Of a stretch of DNA of 64,000 nucleotides, positions 47,982 to 58,324 are shown piece by piece. Numbering within the stretch: position 1 is the first letter of the stretch; each line of letters opens with the position of its first letter. Under the pieces are notes generated by a model. That model did no database searches. It was not told where the DNA came from and saw only the letters and a program-made list of their open reading frames with translations. Position numbers and translations under genes: made by a program. This stretch comes from Ulota crispa (lineage: Eukaryota; Streptophyta; Bryopsida; Orthotrichales; Orthotrichaceae): positions 14,260,817-14,324,816 of the forward strand of contig OY987249.1 in assembly GCA_963920765.1 (NCBI GenBank), in the 5' to 3' direction.

Positions 47982-48359
47982 TAGTGGCCCTTGAAGTCAC
48001 TAGAATTTGCCACCAGTCCATTACCAATGTATCTCCAATTCCATTTCAATATATTTCTAATCTATAAGACACTCTCTTGAATTGAAGCAGTCTCAGGTTT
48101 TGAAGAGCACTCTAGAGCCATTTTTTTTTTTTTGACGGACATTGACTAGCATGGCATAGTTTTAGGTACAAAATTACACCTGACATTAATTGAAAGCATG
48201 GCGGAATATCATCTTGTACTTCAAGTTTTGACTTTTTTGTCCTCCCTCCTTAACTATCAAAACACACAGCTAGTCTTAATTTTAAAAATTGACAATGTAA
48301 GGAGGGTCTAATTGAAAAAAAAACTTTTTATTCCCAAATTTTATTGACTCTCTTTTCCC
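47982..48359. other. AT-rich intergenic DNA
   Basis: Nothing recognised; a poly-T run lies at 48121-48133. Confidence 0.4.
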
Positions 48360-48765
48360 CAACCAACATAACGTTCAGTAGCACTTAGCAGGCTTGCCCT
48401 CCCTCTAATTAAAGAGTGTGGAATATTCCACACCCATCTTTAGCTATGGGGACACTTGGTTGAATTTGTCAAAGAGTTTATGAAAGAGAGGCTCAGTTTA
48501 GTGCACATACATTGATGTGGGGTCAATCATGTTAGAAAAAGAAAAAAGAAAAAAGTTTTTTATTTTTTATTTATTTATTTTTTTGTCAGAATGAAGTTTG
48601 TGGATGAGACCTAAAGAGAGGGAAAGATAACCTCTCTTCAGGCTACTAAATGTTATGAAGAAAAGAGAGTGACAAGATTTTCCTCTTAAATTTGTCATTA
48701 ATTCCAACCTCTCTAATTGCTTGTTCTACATAAAACTAATTCTATACCATCATCATATCCAAAAA
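48360..48765. repeat. Inverted relative of the dispersed repeat at 27150-27720
   Basis: Carries the perfect palindrome GTGTGGAATATTCCACAC (48417-48434), GAGGCTCAGTTTAGTGCACAT and TTGCCCTCCCTC. These match 27400-27690 in reverse orientation. Confidence 0.65.
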
Positions 48766-49767
48766 ATATATATTTTTGGTTCCAAACTCGCGGTACGTTT
48801 GCTTTGTTGCACTTCTTAAAATTAAACAAGATTTCAGCATAAACATGATAATATGAAAGGAAATAGATGTATGAGTATTAGGCACATTTTAGGTGGTAGG
48901 TGATAACATTTTCTTCCCCTAGTAATCATTTATGTTTGTAATTGCACGTGCATACATATATAGAGATGTGAACCAAAACATTCATTCCTCACTCAAACCC
49001 TTCTTATGTAATTAATTCTTCATCAAATCTAAAATCAACTACATATTTTGAAAAACTTATTAAGGGAACCATATGCATCAAAAATTGAAGAGGAGACTAT
49101 TCCAACTCCATGCTTGTAACCCATGTCAAGTGTAATTTTGTAGTATTAAATATGCTAAATTCATCAACTTCTAGACTTCCACTAATAATTTTTTTAGCTT
49201 TAAATCACCTTTTAGAGTTTGAAATTGCCTAAACTCAAGTAGGTCTCTTGTAAATAGAAAGAGGAACGCATTGCACTAAAATTTGATATGAATCAAATTA
49301 GAAAAAGTTTTAATAAAAATCATGTGAAAAAAGCATCAAGTTATGATTAAATTGTCTTTTAAGTCATTACAAGTCCACCATCAATCTATAACCAATACAA
49401 TCTTAGAGCTTTCACGATATGTAACTTTAAATTTTGAATTTAGTGGAGTATTGATTTGTGGGAGATGTGTGATTGATATGCTTAATGTGTTAATTTCCTT
49501 AACCCCTTATGTATCATTAATTTAAAGTTTGAACAAGAAATGAATGTAAATATGTACCATGCATACAAAAGTCCGATTTTTTCATTCATCCGTATGTTGT
49601 TGAGTTCTCATGTCAATTTTTTTAAAATTCGCAGAATGTAAATTTTCAAATAATTCTCAATAAGTGTCTTACGGTTCAGCAAACACAAGTATGCCTCTTC
49701 AAAATCTACCTTTCTAGTTCCAAAATGACCTTTTATAAACCATTTTAAAAGTGAATACGAAAAAAGA

Positions 49768-49769
<2 letters not shown>
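48766..49769. other. AT-rich intergenic DNA
   Basis: About 1 kb with no supported feature. Confidence 0.4.

Positions 49770-49852
<83 letters not shown>
49770..49852. repeat. (TA)n microsatellite, about 80 bp
   Basis: About forty uninterrupted TA/AT dinucleotides. Open frames through it on both strands (runs of Ile-Tyr) are artefacts. Confidence 0.97.
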
Positions 49853-49857
<5 letters not shown>

Positions 49858-50351
49858 TGAAAAAACATCACAAATAAATGTTAACGTCATAAACTCAGAA
49901 ATAAAATTCTTGGGTGTAATGGACATTCATTTGACATAACTGTTCAACACATAAAAAACTCATCAAAATATAAGAAATACGATAGTGGAAAGAAAAATCA
50001 AATCAGCTTCAGTTCTATAATACTTGAGGTACCTCTATATTATAAAGTCTCAAGTGTGTGTTTGTCATGCAATATTCAAAAAGTATTATTAACACCAAAA
50101 GTTCAGATTTTTATTATTGTAAAGCATGAGGAATTTGTCCCATCATCCAAAATTTGAAATTCAATCGAAGAGGAAGGAGAGGAAAAAAAAGGAATAGGAA
50201 GGTGAAAATTCAGACAAAATTAAGAGAAGCATGACGCAAAGCTCATGCCTAAATATACTTGTTTTAAAATAAAATAAAAGAGAACGATATTTTTGTTAGC
50301 TTAGAAAACCCAATATTATTTTAGATATTCTCCCTTGATTCAAATTTAATA
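49853..50351. other. AT-rich intergenic DNA
   Basis: Nothing recognised. Confidence 0.4.
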
Positions 50352-51048
50352 TACTACACCAAATAGTGCATTTAGGTTGCCTTAGCAATATGGTTGCTTA
50401 CCTTGTCAAAATTACCTCATGATTCACCCTTGGCCACCTAGAGGGACATGCAACTCACTTTATTACAATAATTTAAAATTTTGTGTAAAATTCAACTTTT
50501 GTGCTCCATGACTTTGGCACTTGTTGCTGCGCCCAACCTTTGCTTGCTTCTTCCATTATTTATCACAGTAGGTACTAACAAAAGTTACTATAGTATGGAG
50601 CTTGGAGAAAAATCCAGGTTAAAAACTTATTTACAAATATATATTGTAAGAGTAGATTTTGTAAAGCTATAAATTGATTAAAATTAGACATATAATGACC
50701 TTAAACCTCATATTTTTTTGGTGACCAACTTTTTATATTCTACATGTGAAATGAGGATTGGAAGACATCAAGTCACTTTTGTAGTTTTAACACCCTCATG
50801 TTCAAATATTATAATCTTTCTAACTATAAATGATATTGTTGTGTTTTCTTTTCCATTTAATCCCTAACATGTTTAGTTTAAATTTGTACTATTATAATTT
50901 AAAAAAACTTGATGAAATTTATGAAAATGTTAGTTGATTTTTTAATTTTGTGAAAATTCCAAGAAGCTTAGAAAGGCCTTGGGCATTTAGAGGTTAAATA
51001 GTGTGAAATGTCTAAAAATTACTATAGGGCAATGTGAATGCACCAAGG
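50352..51048. mobile_element. MITE of the CACCAAATAGTGCATTTAGG family with a truncated TTAA element inside
   Basis: Left end TACACCAAATAGTGCATTTAGG. The right part (ATAGTGTGAAATGTCTAAAAA, GGGCAATGTGAATGCACC) is degenerate. Between about 50598 and 50997 lies the right two-thirds of an element like 23717-24368, ending GGGCATTTAGAGGTTAA. Its left end is missing, so a deletion followed the insertion. Confidence 0.75.
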
Positions 51049-51443
51049 TTTTGATTTTTTGACCAATGGCTATGTGGCATTCTTTGAAAATGGTTTGTAG
51101 CTTGCAGGCTCCATTCCTATTTTGATTGGAGTTGAAGGTGGCCCTATGCATGAAATTTTGGAGCATCATGGGATTTTTTTTATACCCAAAAAGTATGGGT
51201 TGGCCTTTTTTATGAAAATATCCAAATAACTATTGACATTGCTTAATTATTGCATGGAATTTGGATTAGACAATACCTCAAACAATTTTAAAATGATGGC
51301 ATCAATTGTCAATTTTGATAAGAATTTTATGAAAGCCTAGGTAGCAATGCAATTTTCATTATTACAATCTGGCATTTTTTGAAAAAAATCCCCCTTTTTT
51401 TCTATAGGCTTGAAGCTAGCCTTTTTTTGAGGCAATTGGGCCT
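51048..51443. mobile_element. hAT-like MITE copy (inverse orientation), cut by a TTAA element
   Basis: Reverse complement of the family at 40479 and 54106 (GAATGCCACATAGCC, CCATGCATAG, GGCAATTGGGCC). It stops at the TTAA of the element 51444-52727, exactly where the other copies read GGCCCAATT preceded by TTAA. Confidence 0.7.
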
Positions 51444-52070
51444 TAACCCTTTAAGTCCCAAATAGTGTTCTTTGGGCTGTGTAGTGATTTTGGGCAGGTC
51501 ACTACAAATGGATTTTGCATTTGTTTTTTATTTTATTTTCACACATGAAGTATCCAAAGAGTAGCTTTAAGGCCCAACAATTTTCATAACTTTGGACTAC
51601 ATGGTTAAAAAGTTATTGCATGATTTGTTGTTCTCTTTGCTCGTCAGGGCAGCTCGGGCAGCTCCAAAACTTATTTAAAAATTACATTTCAAGTTATTTC
51701 TATTTCAAATTGGTTCTTTAGATCTACATATAGGTGGGAAGCTTTGAATCATTCAAATCACATTAATGAGATGAAAGTTATGAGAAGTTTTAGTTTGCAG
51801 GTAGGTGTGGAGTCTCTCAAAAAACATACCTACCCGCAAACTAAAACTTCTCATAACTTTCATCTCATTAATGGGAATTGAATGATTCAAAGCTTCCCAC
51901 CTATATGTAGATCTAAAGAACCAATTCAAATAGAATATAAAACTTGAAATGTTATTTTTAAATAAGTTTTTGAGCTGCCCGGGCTGCCTTGATGAGCAAA
52001 GAAAACAACAAATTATGCAGTAACTTTTTAACCATGTAGTCCAAAGTTATGAAAATTGTTGGGCCTTAAA

Positions 52071-52601
52071 CACGAGAAGAAAAATAGGGATAAACGACTA
52101 CCACAAATTGCCACGACTAGGTCACAATAACTGCCTTACAATTGCACAATAACTGCACAACATTTGCACAACTACAATCTAGTCGTGCAGTTGTTTTGCA
52201 GTTGTTTGTGCAGTAGGAAGGCAGTTATTGTGGCCTAAGGTAGGAACACCCATTAGCGTGAGTGTCCCCATAACTGGCACCTCTAAAATCTTGAAAAATT
52301 TGTAGAAGTAAATAGATGTAATTACAAGGATGTACAACATGTGAACATGAAACCTTGGTGTTGGTGATGGGTGCAATGGTAGTTTGCTCTTTAAAAATTC
52401 ACAACTTATTCTCACAGTATCCAAATAAAACATTCAAAAGTGCAAACTCATTATTTTTTTGTTGCTAATAGGATCCTATAATTTGCTAGATGTTTATTAA
52501 TATTTATCATGTTCAAAACCCTTAAACTAACGCTTATGGGTGTTCCTACCTTAGTTGTGGCAATTTGTGGCAGTTGTTTATGGTGTGTTTTTCTTCTAGT
52601 G
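52071..52601. mobile_element. CACTA MITE with AAA target duplication, hosting a TA-flanked MITE
   Basis: CACGAGAAGAAAAATAGGG at the left. The right end in reverse complement is CACTAGAAGAAAAACACACC. Flanks are AAA on both sides. The host's other arm reads CCTTAAAGCTAC with a single AAA, giving an empty site. Inner GCCACAAATTGCCAC-type motifs pair. There is no coding capacity. Confidence 0.9.
52238..52551. mobile_element. TA-flanked AGGTAGGARCACCC MITE, innermost of a three-level nest
   Basis: AGGTAGGAACACCCATTAGCG at the left, CGCTTATGGGTGTTCCTACCT at the right, with TA on each side. The host CACTA arm reads GTGACCTAGTCGTGG with a single TA at the equivalent place. Confidence 0.9.
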
Positions 52602-52723
52602 AAAGCTACTCCTTGGGTACTTCATGTGTGAAAATAAAATAAAAAACAAATATAAAATCCATTTGTAGTGACCTACCCAAAATCACTACACGGCTCAAAA
52701 AATGCTGCTTGGGCCTTGAAGGG

Positions 52724-52965
52724 TTAACCCTTAAAGGACGAGGCTAGTATTATACATACTGTGTACGCTGCTGTATAACTGGCATATATTACTAACAAAA
52801 AGTTTTAATTTGGGATCTTGACTACCTCACTAGAATAACATTGATCTATGTTTTAATTTCTTTGTTGATCTCAAATGTAATAAAGGTGTGGATGCACTCC
52901 AAATATAAGAAAAATACACCGTATTATATTGGTTGCAAAGGGCTGCCTTGTCCTTTAGAGGTTAA
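52724..52965. mobile_element. TTAA-flanked MITE, AAAGGACG subtype, uninterrupted copy
   Basis: TTAACCCTTAAAGGACGAGG at the left, TTGTCCTTTAGAGGTTAA at the right. Shares its left TTAA with 51444-52727 and its right TTAA with 52962-53822. Acts as the empty-site reference for 46539-47472. Confidence 0.87.
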
Positions 52966-53822
52966 CCGGCCTCTCTAATTTGTGAGTTCTATAAATAGAT
53001 GCACAAATTAACTAATTAGCTTCTAGGAGTATGCACAAATTAAGCCCACTTTCCCTTTACTAAAAAAGACCGCATCAACATGTGAGCATCAAAGTTGAGT
53101 GTGATGCAAATAATGAAGCTGACGACGACCTCCCTCTAGTCTTGCCTCACCATCTAGTTTGTCTCCAACCTAAAGACTTGAATTCTATTGTCTAGAATTT
53201 TTGAGCACAGTTGCAACATTCATGGGACAAGCATACCATTGTTGACATTGAGCAAGATTTTTATACCCTCAAGGTTGCCTACTTGAGTGAATTGGTTTTG
53301 ATTGTATCATTGGATGGTTGCAACAACATTGCAACTTTGTCTCAAGAAGCTTGAAAGATTGTCAAAGGCTGCTTTGAATCACTATGCAACTTTTGTGGCA
53401 GCATAGCCACCATGTTCCTTGACATTGCCATAGTTCAATCCAACTTCTCTATTCCTTAAACTTTCAAAGGATGAGCATCATAAATCGTTAACTGACCTCT
53501 CGCTTGAGGGGGTGTTACAATGCAAGTAGTTCCATGCCTTGTCGCTACAAGAAAAACATTGTCAAATCTACAAAAAGCTAACAAAAATTGTGACCTAATC
53601 TATAGTATACTGTAGATTAGGTCATAATTTTTATCAACTTTTTGTAGATTTGACTATGTTTTTAACTATGATATGTCACAATTAATTTGATATCAAATAT
53701 GCGCATAACAAAACTTAGTTTGTTAACTTGTGACAATGCACAAATTAACTTTCATGATGTGCACAAATTAGCTTAATTTGTTAATTTGTGACAAAACGTA
53801 AATTAGAGAGGTTATGCGTTAA
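52962..53822. mobile_element. TTAA-bounded element with ACCTCTCTAATTT arms
   Basis: Left TTAACCGGCCTCTCTAATTTG. The right end, reverse complemented, is TTAACGCATAACCTCTCTAATTT. Related GCACAAATTA words occur in both arms. It contains the smaller palindrome 53546-53675. The termini differ from the CCCTNA type, so it may be a separate TTAA family or a coincidence of neighbours. Confidence 0.55.
53546..53675. mobile_element. Short palindromic MITE (about 130 bp)
   Basis: AAAAACATTGTCAAATCTAC at the left pairs with GTAGATTTGACTATGTTTTT at the right. The core GACCTAATCTATAG / CTGTAGATTAGGTC forms a hairpin. The left end CTACAAGAAAAA is reminiscent of CACTA termini. Confidence 0.7.
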
Positions 53823-53840
53823 CCCCTAAAAAACCCCTGA

Positions 53841-54620
53841 ATGCACTACTTTAGTACTTGGTGTACACAACATCTGGGACTGACGACATCCATCCAAGTG
53901 GACGAATCCTGTCACTTCATAATCATCGTTCCATTAAAGAACGTACAACCTCCGTCCATAAGGTCACATTATCATCCATACTCTGTCATCTCTGTCGTTC
54001 CGTCACTTCCTTCTCCCGCCTCTCTCAGTGCCGAGCTTGTCGACGCCGATCTCAAGTGCAACACAAAATTTGCCATCGCGTCCTCAATTGCCAAAGCCTG
54101 TAGACCAGTTTTTTTTTTTGGGCAATTTAAGGCCCAATTGCCTAAAAAAAAAAAAACTAGCTTCAAGCTTATAGGAAAAAAAGGGGGAATCTTTTTCAAA
54201 AAATGTTAAATTGCAATAATGAAAATTGCGTTGCAACCTAGACTTTCATAAAATTCTTATCAAATCAAAAATTGATGCCATCATTCTAAAATTATTTGAG
54301 CATTTTAATTTTTTTGAGGTGTTGCCTAATCTAATTCAATACAATACTTAAGTAATGACAAAGGTGGATGTTTCCAAAAAATGAGCAATGAATATTTTTT
54401 ACTGCAAAAAAAAAACCCATGATGTTTCAAAAATCCATGCATCGGAACCACCTTTGACTTCATCCAAAATAGGGACAAAGCCAGCAAGCTACAAACTATT
54501 TTCAAAAAATGCCACCCAAGCATCGGTGAGAAAACCAAGAAAAAAACCCTGCTATAGACTGCATTCTCGTCCGCAAGCTTTTTTATTTGCTGCTTCTGTT
54601 GCTTTTGCTAACTGATCTTT
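53841..54620 (+). pseudogene. Possible gene fragment split by a MITE
   Basis: Before the MITE the frame reads AELVDADLKCNTKFAIASSI then AKAC. If the MITE 54106-54551 and one copy of its 8-bp duplication are ignored, the same frame continues as RLHSRPQAFLFAASVAFAN to a stop near 54613. Composition is clearly more GC-rich than the flanks. I do not recognise the product. It could be an interrupted exon, a 5' leader or a chance frame. Confidence 0.35.
54106..54551. mobile_element. hAT-like MITE with 8-bp target duplication
   Basis: CAG followed by a T run at the left and an A run followed by CCCTG at the right (CAGGG in reverse complement, typical of hAT). Flanks CTGTAGAC and CTATAGAC match at 7 of 8 bases. 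Relatives at 40479-40864 and 51048-51443. Confidence 0.82.
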
Positions 54621-55736
54621 AGAATTTGCAGACTTTAGGAAATGAGGAGAAAACACATCACACGCTTTGGCGGCATATATGATTTATGAAGGAAAGTCAC
54701 ACCATATTCAACAGATTGGAGCAATATCTCGTTTTGTGATTATTAATAATCAATTGCAAATCATTTTACAGTTTCTAAACTAACATCGTGCATGATTTCT
54801 TGTAAATATGTGGCTCTCATTTTGATAAGTTGTAAGAACGCAAACAAAAAAATATTAGTGGAACTTGGCATCAAGTTGTGGTGGAGCTGAATTTCATGGT
54901 TAGGACATGCGATTTATCCAATCTGTTCATTATGGTGAATCAGAAGAACACCATGTTCGTTAAATTGGGAAAAAGAGTATATTTTGGGACTTCTGAAGTT
55001 TTAGGTGATCACCTAGAACTGAGCTCGCAAAGTTTTTTTTGGGTACACGTGTCCTCACTTGAGAGGAGGAATTTGCAAGGGAAAATATCTTAGTGGCTCA
55101 TATTGATTCTGATACCTTCAAATGTGATTTAAGGTAACTTTTTGGAATTAAGGTAATTTTTTGGGTTTAAGGTGGAGTACAAAATGATACCTTTGTTTTT
55201 CCCAATTTAACGAATATGGTGTTAAGACGAGACTGTGTATCGAGGAATTGATTGTGGACCTGCATTTGGATTAGGATTTTTTTTGAGTGATAGCTCTCCT
55301 CCTAACATTGAACAAAATTTAGAGGGAAGGAATCACATTTGCAGAAATCTATCAGAGCTGGCGAAAATCGCCAGCACAAAAAACTCTGATTTGGATGCAC
55401 ATCACGGTATTTTATGAACAATCATTTTGCCGAGATTGAACGGGAGTTGCGAGTTAATTTGCTTCAAGAAAGTATTCTTTGTTGCAGAGCTGCGAAGTTT
55501 ATTTTCTGTTTAGTTCGTGGCTGTAATGTAAGTTTATGTTTGGACATTGGAATTTTGGTAGCTGCAGCGGAGTTCAGTTATCGTCATTGAGACAGAGTAA
55601 TTCTGAAAGCTCTTGTGTGTTTGATATCTTTTCTTCTTAAAGTTCCTGACATTTCGGTGGAGCTGAAGTTGTTGACGTAGATATTCGAAGAAATCTGTGC
55701 TACATTGTGGCCTCTTCAGGCTCTTGTTTCCTGTTA
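54552..55736. other. Intergenic DNA, nothing recognised with confidence
   Basis: A 60-codon plus-strand frame (55235-55417) in a slightly GC-richer patch matches nothing I know. No RNA gene found. Confidence 0.4.
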
Positions 55737-55738
55737 TA

Positions 55739-56065
55739 AGGTAGGAGCACCCATAAGCGTCAAACTAAGGGTTTTCAACATGATGAGTATCGATAATGAG
55801 TATCGATAAACAGTTAGCAAATTATAGGATCCTGTTAGGAACAGAAAAATACTGAGTTTGCCCTTTCGAATGTATTATTTGGATACTGTGAGAATAAGTT
55901 ATGAAATTTTAGAGAGCAAACTGCCATTGCACCCATAACCACTTTCAAGATTTCATGTTCACATGTTGTACATTCTTGTAGTTACATCTATTCATTTCCA
56001 CAAATTTTCCAAGATTTTAGAGGTGACGATTATGGGGACAGTGACGCTTATGGGTGTTCCTACCT
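55739..56065. mobile_element. TA-flanked AGGTAGGARCACCC MITE
   Basis: AGGTAGGAGCACCCATAAGCG at the left, CGCTTATGGGTGTTCCTACCT at the right, bounded by TA. Nearly the same termini as 52238-52551; the interior is shared with 18136-18418. Confidence 0.88.
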
Positions 56066-56706
56066 TAGGTCGAGGGAAAACAATTGAGGTTCTTGGCAAG
56101 CATAGAAATATTTATGTATAACTCTTAAGGGAATAATTTTGCTCAATACAAGTCCGTATGTTATCACGCGTTATTTGTTAATTTGGGAGAAAGCGTACAA
56201 AGTGAGACTTCTGGCCCTTTTTTTTCTTCCAAAGAATGCCATTTTCATTGAATTGGGAATCCGTTAACTATTTTTCAATGAAATGAGATATATATCTTCT
56301 AGAAATACGCTCTTTTCAAAGAGAAAGTTAATTAACTTCTACAATTTTGAACAAAAGTTCATTAACTAGGTTTAAGGTGACCTCTTGAATTTAATGAACA
56401 TGATTCCATGTGGTTTGTTGACATAAATTAAAGTGGCTATTTTGGATTAAAGGTGAGGTACAAAATGGTACCCATCGTTTTCCCAAATTAATGAATAACA
56501 CGTTTAACACAATGTTCAACGCTGGAGTAATATTGTGATTAGTACAATTATCAACCCAACCTGTTTTGTTTGTTGTTACATAAGGCCAAAGACAACTCTG
56601 AAACAAAAAGGACATTCTTGGAAGTAGCAACAGAAATGCTGGACCTCTATTTCTTGCTCTCTCTCGTTCCATTGGTACAGCATGACTGGCTTACCGAAAG
56701 AACTAA
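56066..56706. other. AT-rich intergenic DNA
   Basis: Nothing recognised. Confidence 0.4.
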
Positions 56707-57021
56707 GGGAAATTTTCATGGATTCCCCTGAAGTTTGCCATATTCTTTAGATACGCTTGCTTTTTCAAAAATTCCAAAAATACCTTTGGACCGACCAAAA
56801 TTTTCAGATGTTTGTTTTGTTGCGCATGTCACTTTCTTCTCCCTTTGTGCACTCACTATTTTATTTCTTTTTATGCGTGTGCACAAAGGAAGAAAGAAAG
56901 TGACATGCACAACAAAACAAACAGTTAAAAATTTTGGTCCAAAGGTATTTGTGAAATTTCTGAAAAAGCAGGGTATCTATGAAAATGTGGCAAACTTCAG
57001 GGGCATCCATGAAAATTTCCC
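56707..57021. mobile_element. Mutator-like MITE with 9-bp target duplication
   Basis: GGGAAATTTTCATGGATTCC at the left, GGCATCCATGAAAATTTCCC at the right. Flanks AAGAACTAA and AACAACTGA match at 7 of 9 bases. Third copy of the family at 19732 and 44561. Confidence 0.85.
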
Positions 57022-57184
57022 AACAACTGATGGGTGCCAAAAGGATTATGAGAGCTGTATAGGGGTCTGGAAGGATTCGGAGAGATGACTCTCTCTTGGG
57101 CTCCTCATTGTAGCAAGGTGCGAGCATTTCCTTACTGTACCCACATTGGGTGGGGTTGTTGCAGCATCCACCTGCTTTTCTTTA

Positions 57185-57586
57185 GAGAATGACTAGGGAG
57201 ACACCCCCAGTTCCTACGTGGATACCCGAACAGCCCAACTTATTAAATTTTAGATTATTATTATGTTGAAGTATGAAATATAATCAAAATTGGATTTTAG
57301 CACATATTTGAGTCTACAAGCGTTGCAAACATACAATAAATATGTCTCATTTGTGACATGGTCATGAGTTAAACTTATAAATGAAGGGGGCAATTAGTTT
57401 AATTCTTGACCATGTCACAAATGAGACATATTTGTTATATGTTTGCAACTCTTGTAAACGCAAATGTGTGCTAAAACATTGTTTTGATTATATTTCATAT
57501 TCAACGTAATAATAATCTCAAATTTAATAGGTTGGGCTATAGGGGGTGTTCACATAGCAACTGGGAGTGTCTCCCTAGTCATCCCC
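57185..57586. mobile_element. Near-palindromic MITE with 8-bp target duplication (second copy)
   Basis: GAGAATGACTAGGGAGACAC at the left, GTGTCTCCCTAGTCATCCCC at the right, 402 bp, foldback throughout. Flanks TTTCTTTA and ATTCTTTA match at 7 of 8 bases. Same family as 16654-17048. Confidence 0.85.
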
Positions 57587-57972
57587 ATTCTTTAATCTCT
57601 ACTTGATTCAATGAAAAATAATAATTTGATTCTTCCTTTTTTGAGTCAAAAATCTTAAAAATGTCCTAAAAAGCAAGAGTAGACAAGCATGTCTTTTTGT
57701 TTTGTGCCTCCACCTGTGATGTCCAACAATCAAATCTTGCTTGAAGTAACAACCAAAAGGAGCATGAATAGACATGGCCGAGGTCTTATGAAGGTCCTTT
57801 TCTTCTACTAAAGCAGTAAGATTATATCATTGCTCGCAGACTCATTTCCTTCTTCCATTGTATCCCTTTCACTCCTTCACCAAAGTTGAGCTCTAAGACA
57901 TTGTTTTCTAAACTCATCTCTGTTGCGTCAGAAGCTCCATTTGCTTTAGATTGTTGCTGACAAGTATTGTTC
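57587..57972. other. AT-rich intergenic DNA upstream of the retrotransposon
   Basis: Nothing recognised. Confidence 0.4.
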
Positions 57973-58185
57973 TGTTGTAACTAGTGACTTTGCTCTGACC
58001 AGCAGAGAACCATTAGGGTTTAGTTACTACTACCGGCTACTTAATTAGTGTAGGTACAAGCAATTAGTATAGCTAATAAATACGCAGGTAGTGTAGACAA
58101 CGCAAGTGTGAGTATAAGGAAGGCCAGTCCTCTCGTACCGATCATCTGGTCTAATGCAATCTTTGTTTTTTGATTAGTTACTACA
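57973..58185 (+). repeat. 5' long terminal repeat of the copia element
   Basis: TGTTGTAACTAGTGACTTTG at the start, GATTAGTTACTACA at the end. Compare 63627-63838. Confidence 0.92.
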
Positions 58186-58324
58186 TGGTATCGGAAGCTC
58201 CATTTTGCCCTTAGACTCTTACTATTTTTGAGTAAACTTTTCACGTCTGTAGGACTAGCCACCAAGACAAATCCAGACATGAGTTTTTTCCGCTGAGTGG
58301 TTAGTTGTATTCCAGTTTGTTAGC

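Larger units (their letters stand above)
51444..52727. mobile_element. TTAA-flanked foldback MITE, AAGTCCC subtype, hosting a CACTA element
   Basis: Ends TTAACCCTTTAAGTCCC and GGGCCTTGAAGGGTTAA. The two arms pair over several hundred bp, for example CATACCTACCCGCAAACTAA with its inverse, and TACTTCATGTGTG with CACACATGAAGTA. The right arm is interrupted at 52071-52601; the left arm keeps the uninterrupted sequence AGTAGCTTTAAGGCCCAAC. Confidence 0.87.

Noticed and set aside
49714-49939. Open frames on both strands made of repeated Ile-Tyr
   Set aside because: They are translations of the (TA)n microsatellite.
53819-54105. A further TTAA element starting TTAACCCCTAAAAAACCCC
   Set aside because: No matching right end with TTAA was found downstream, so only an end is present.
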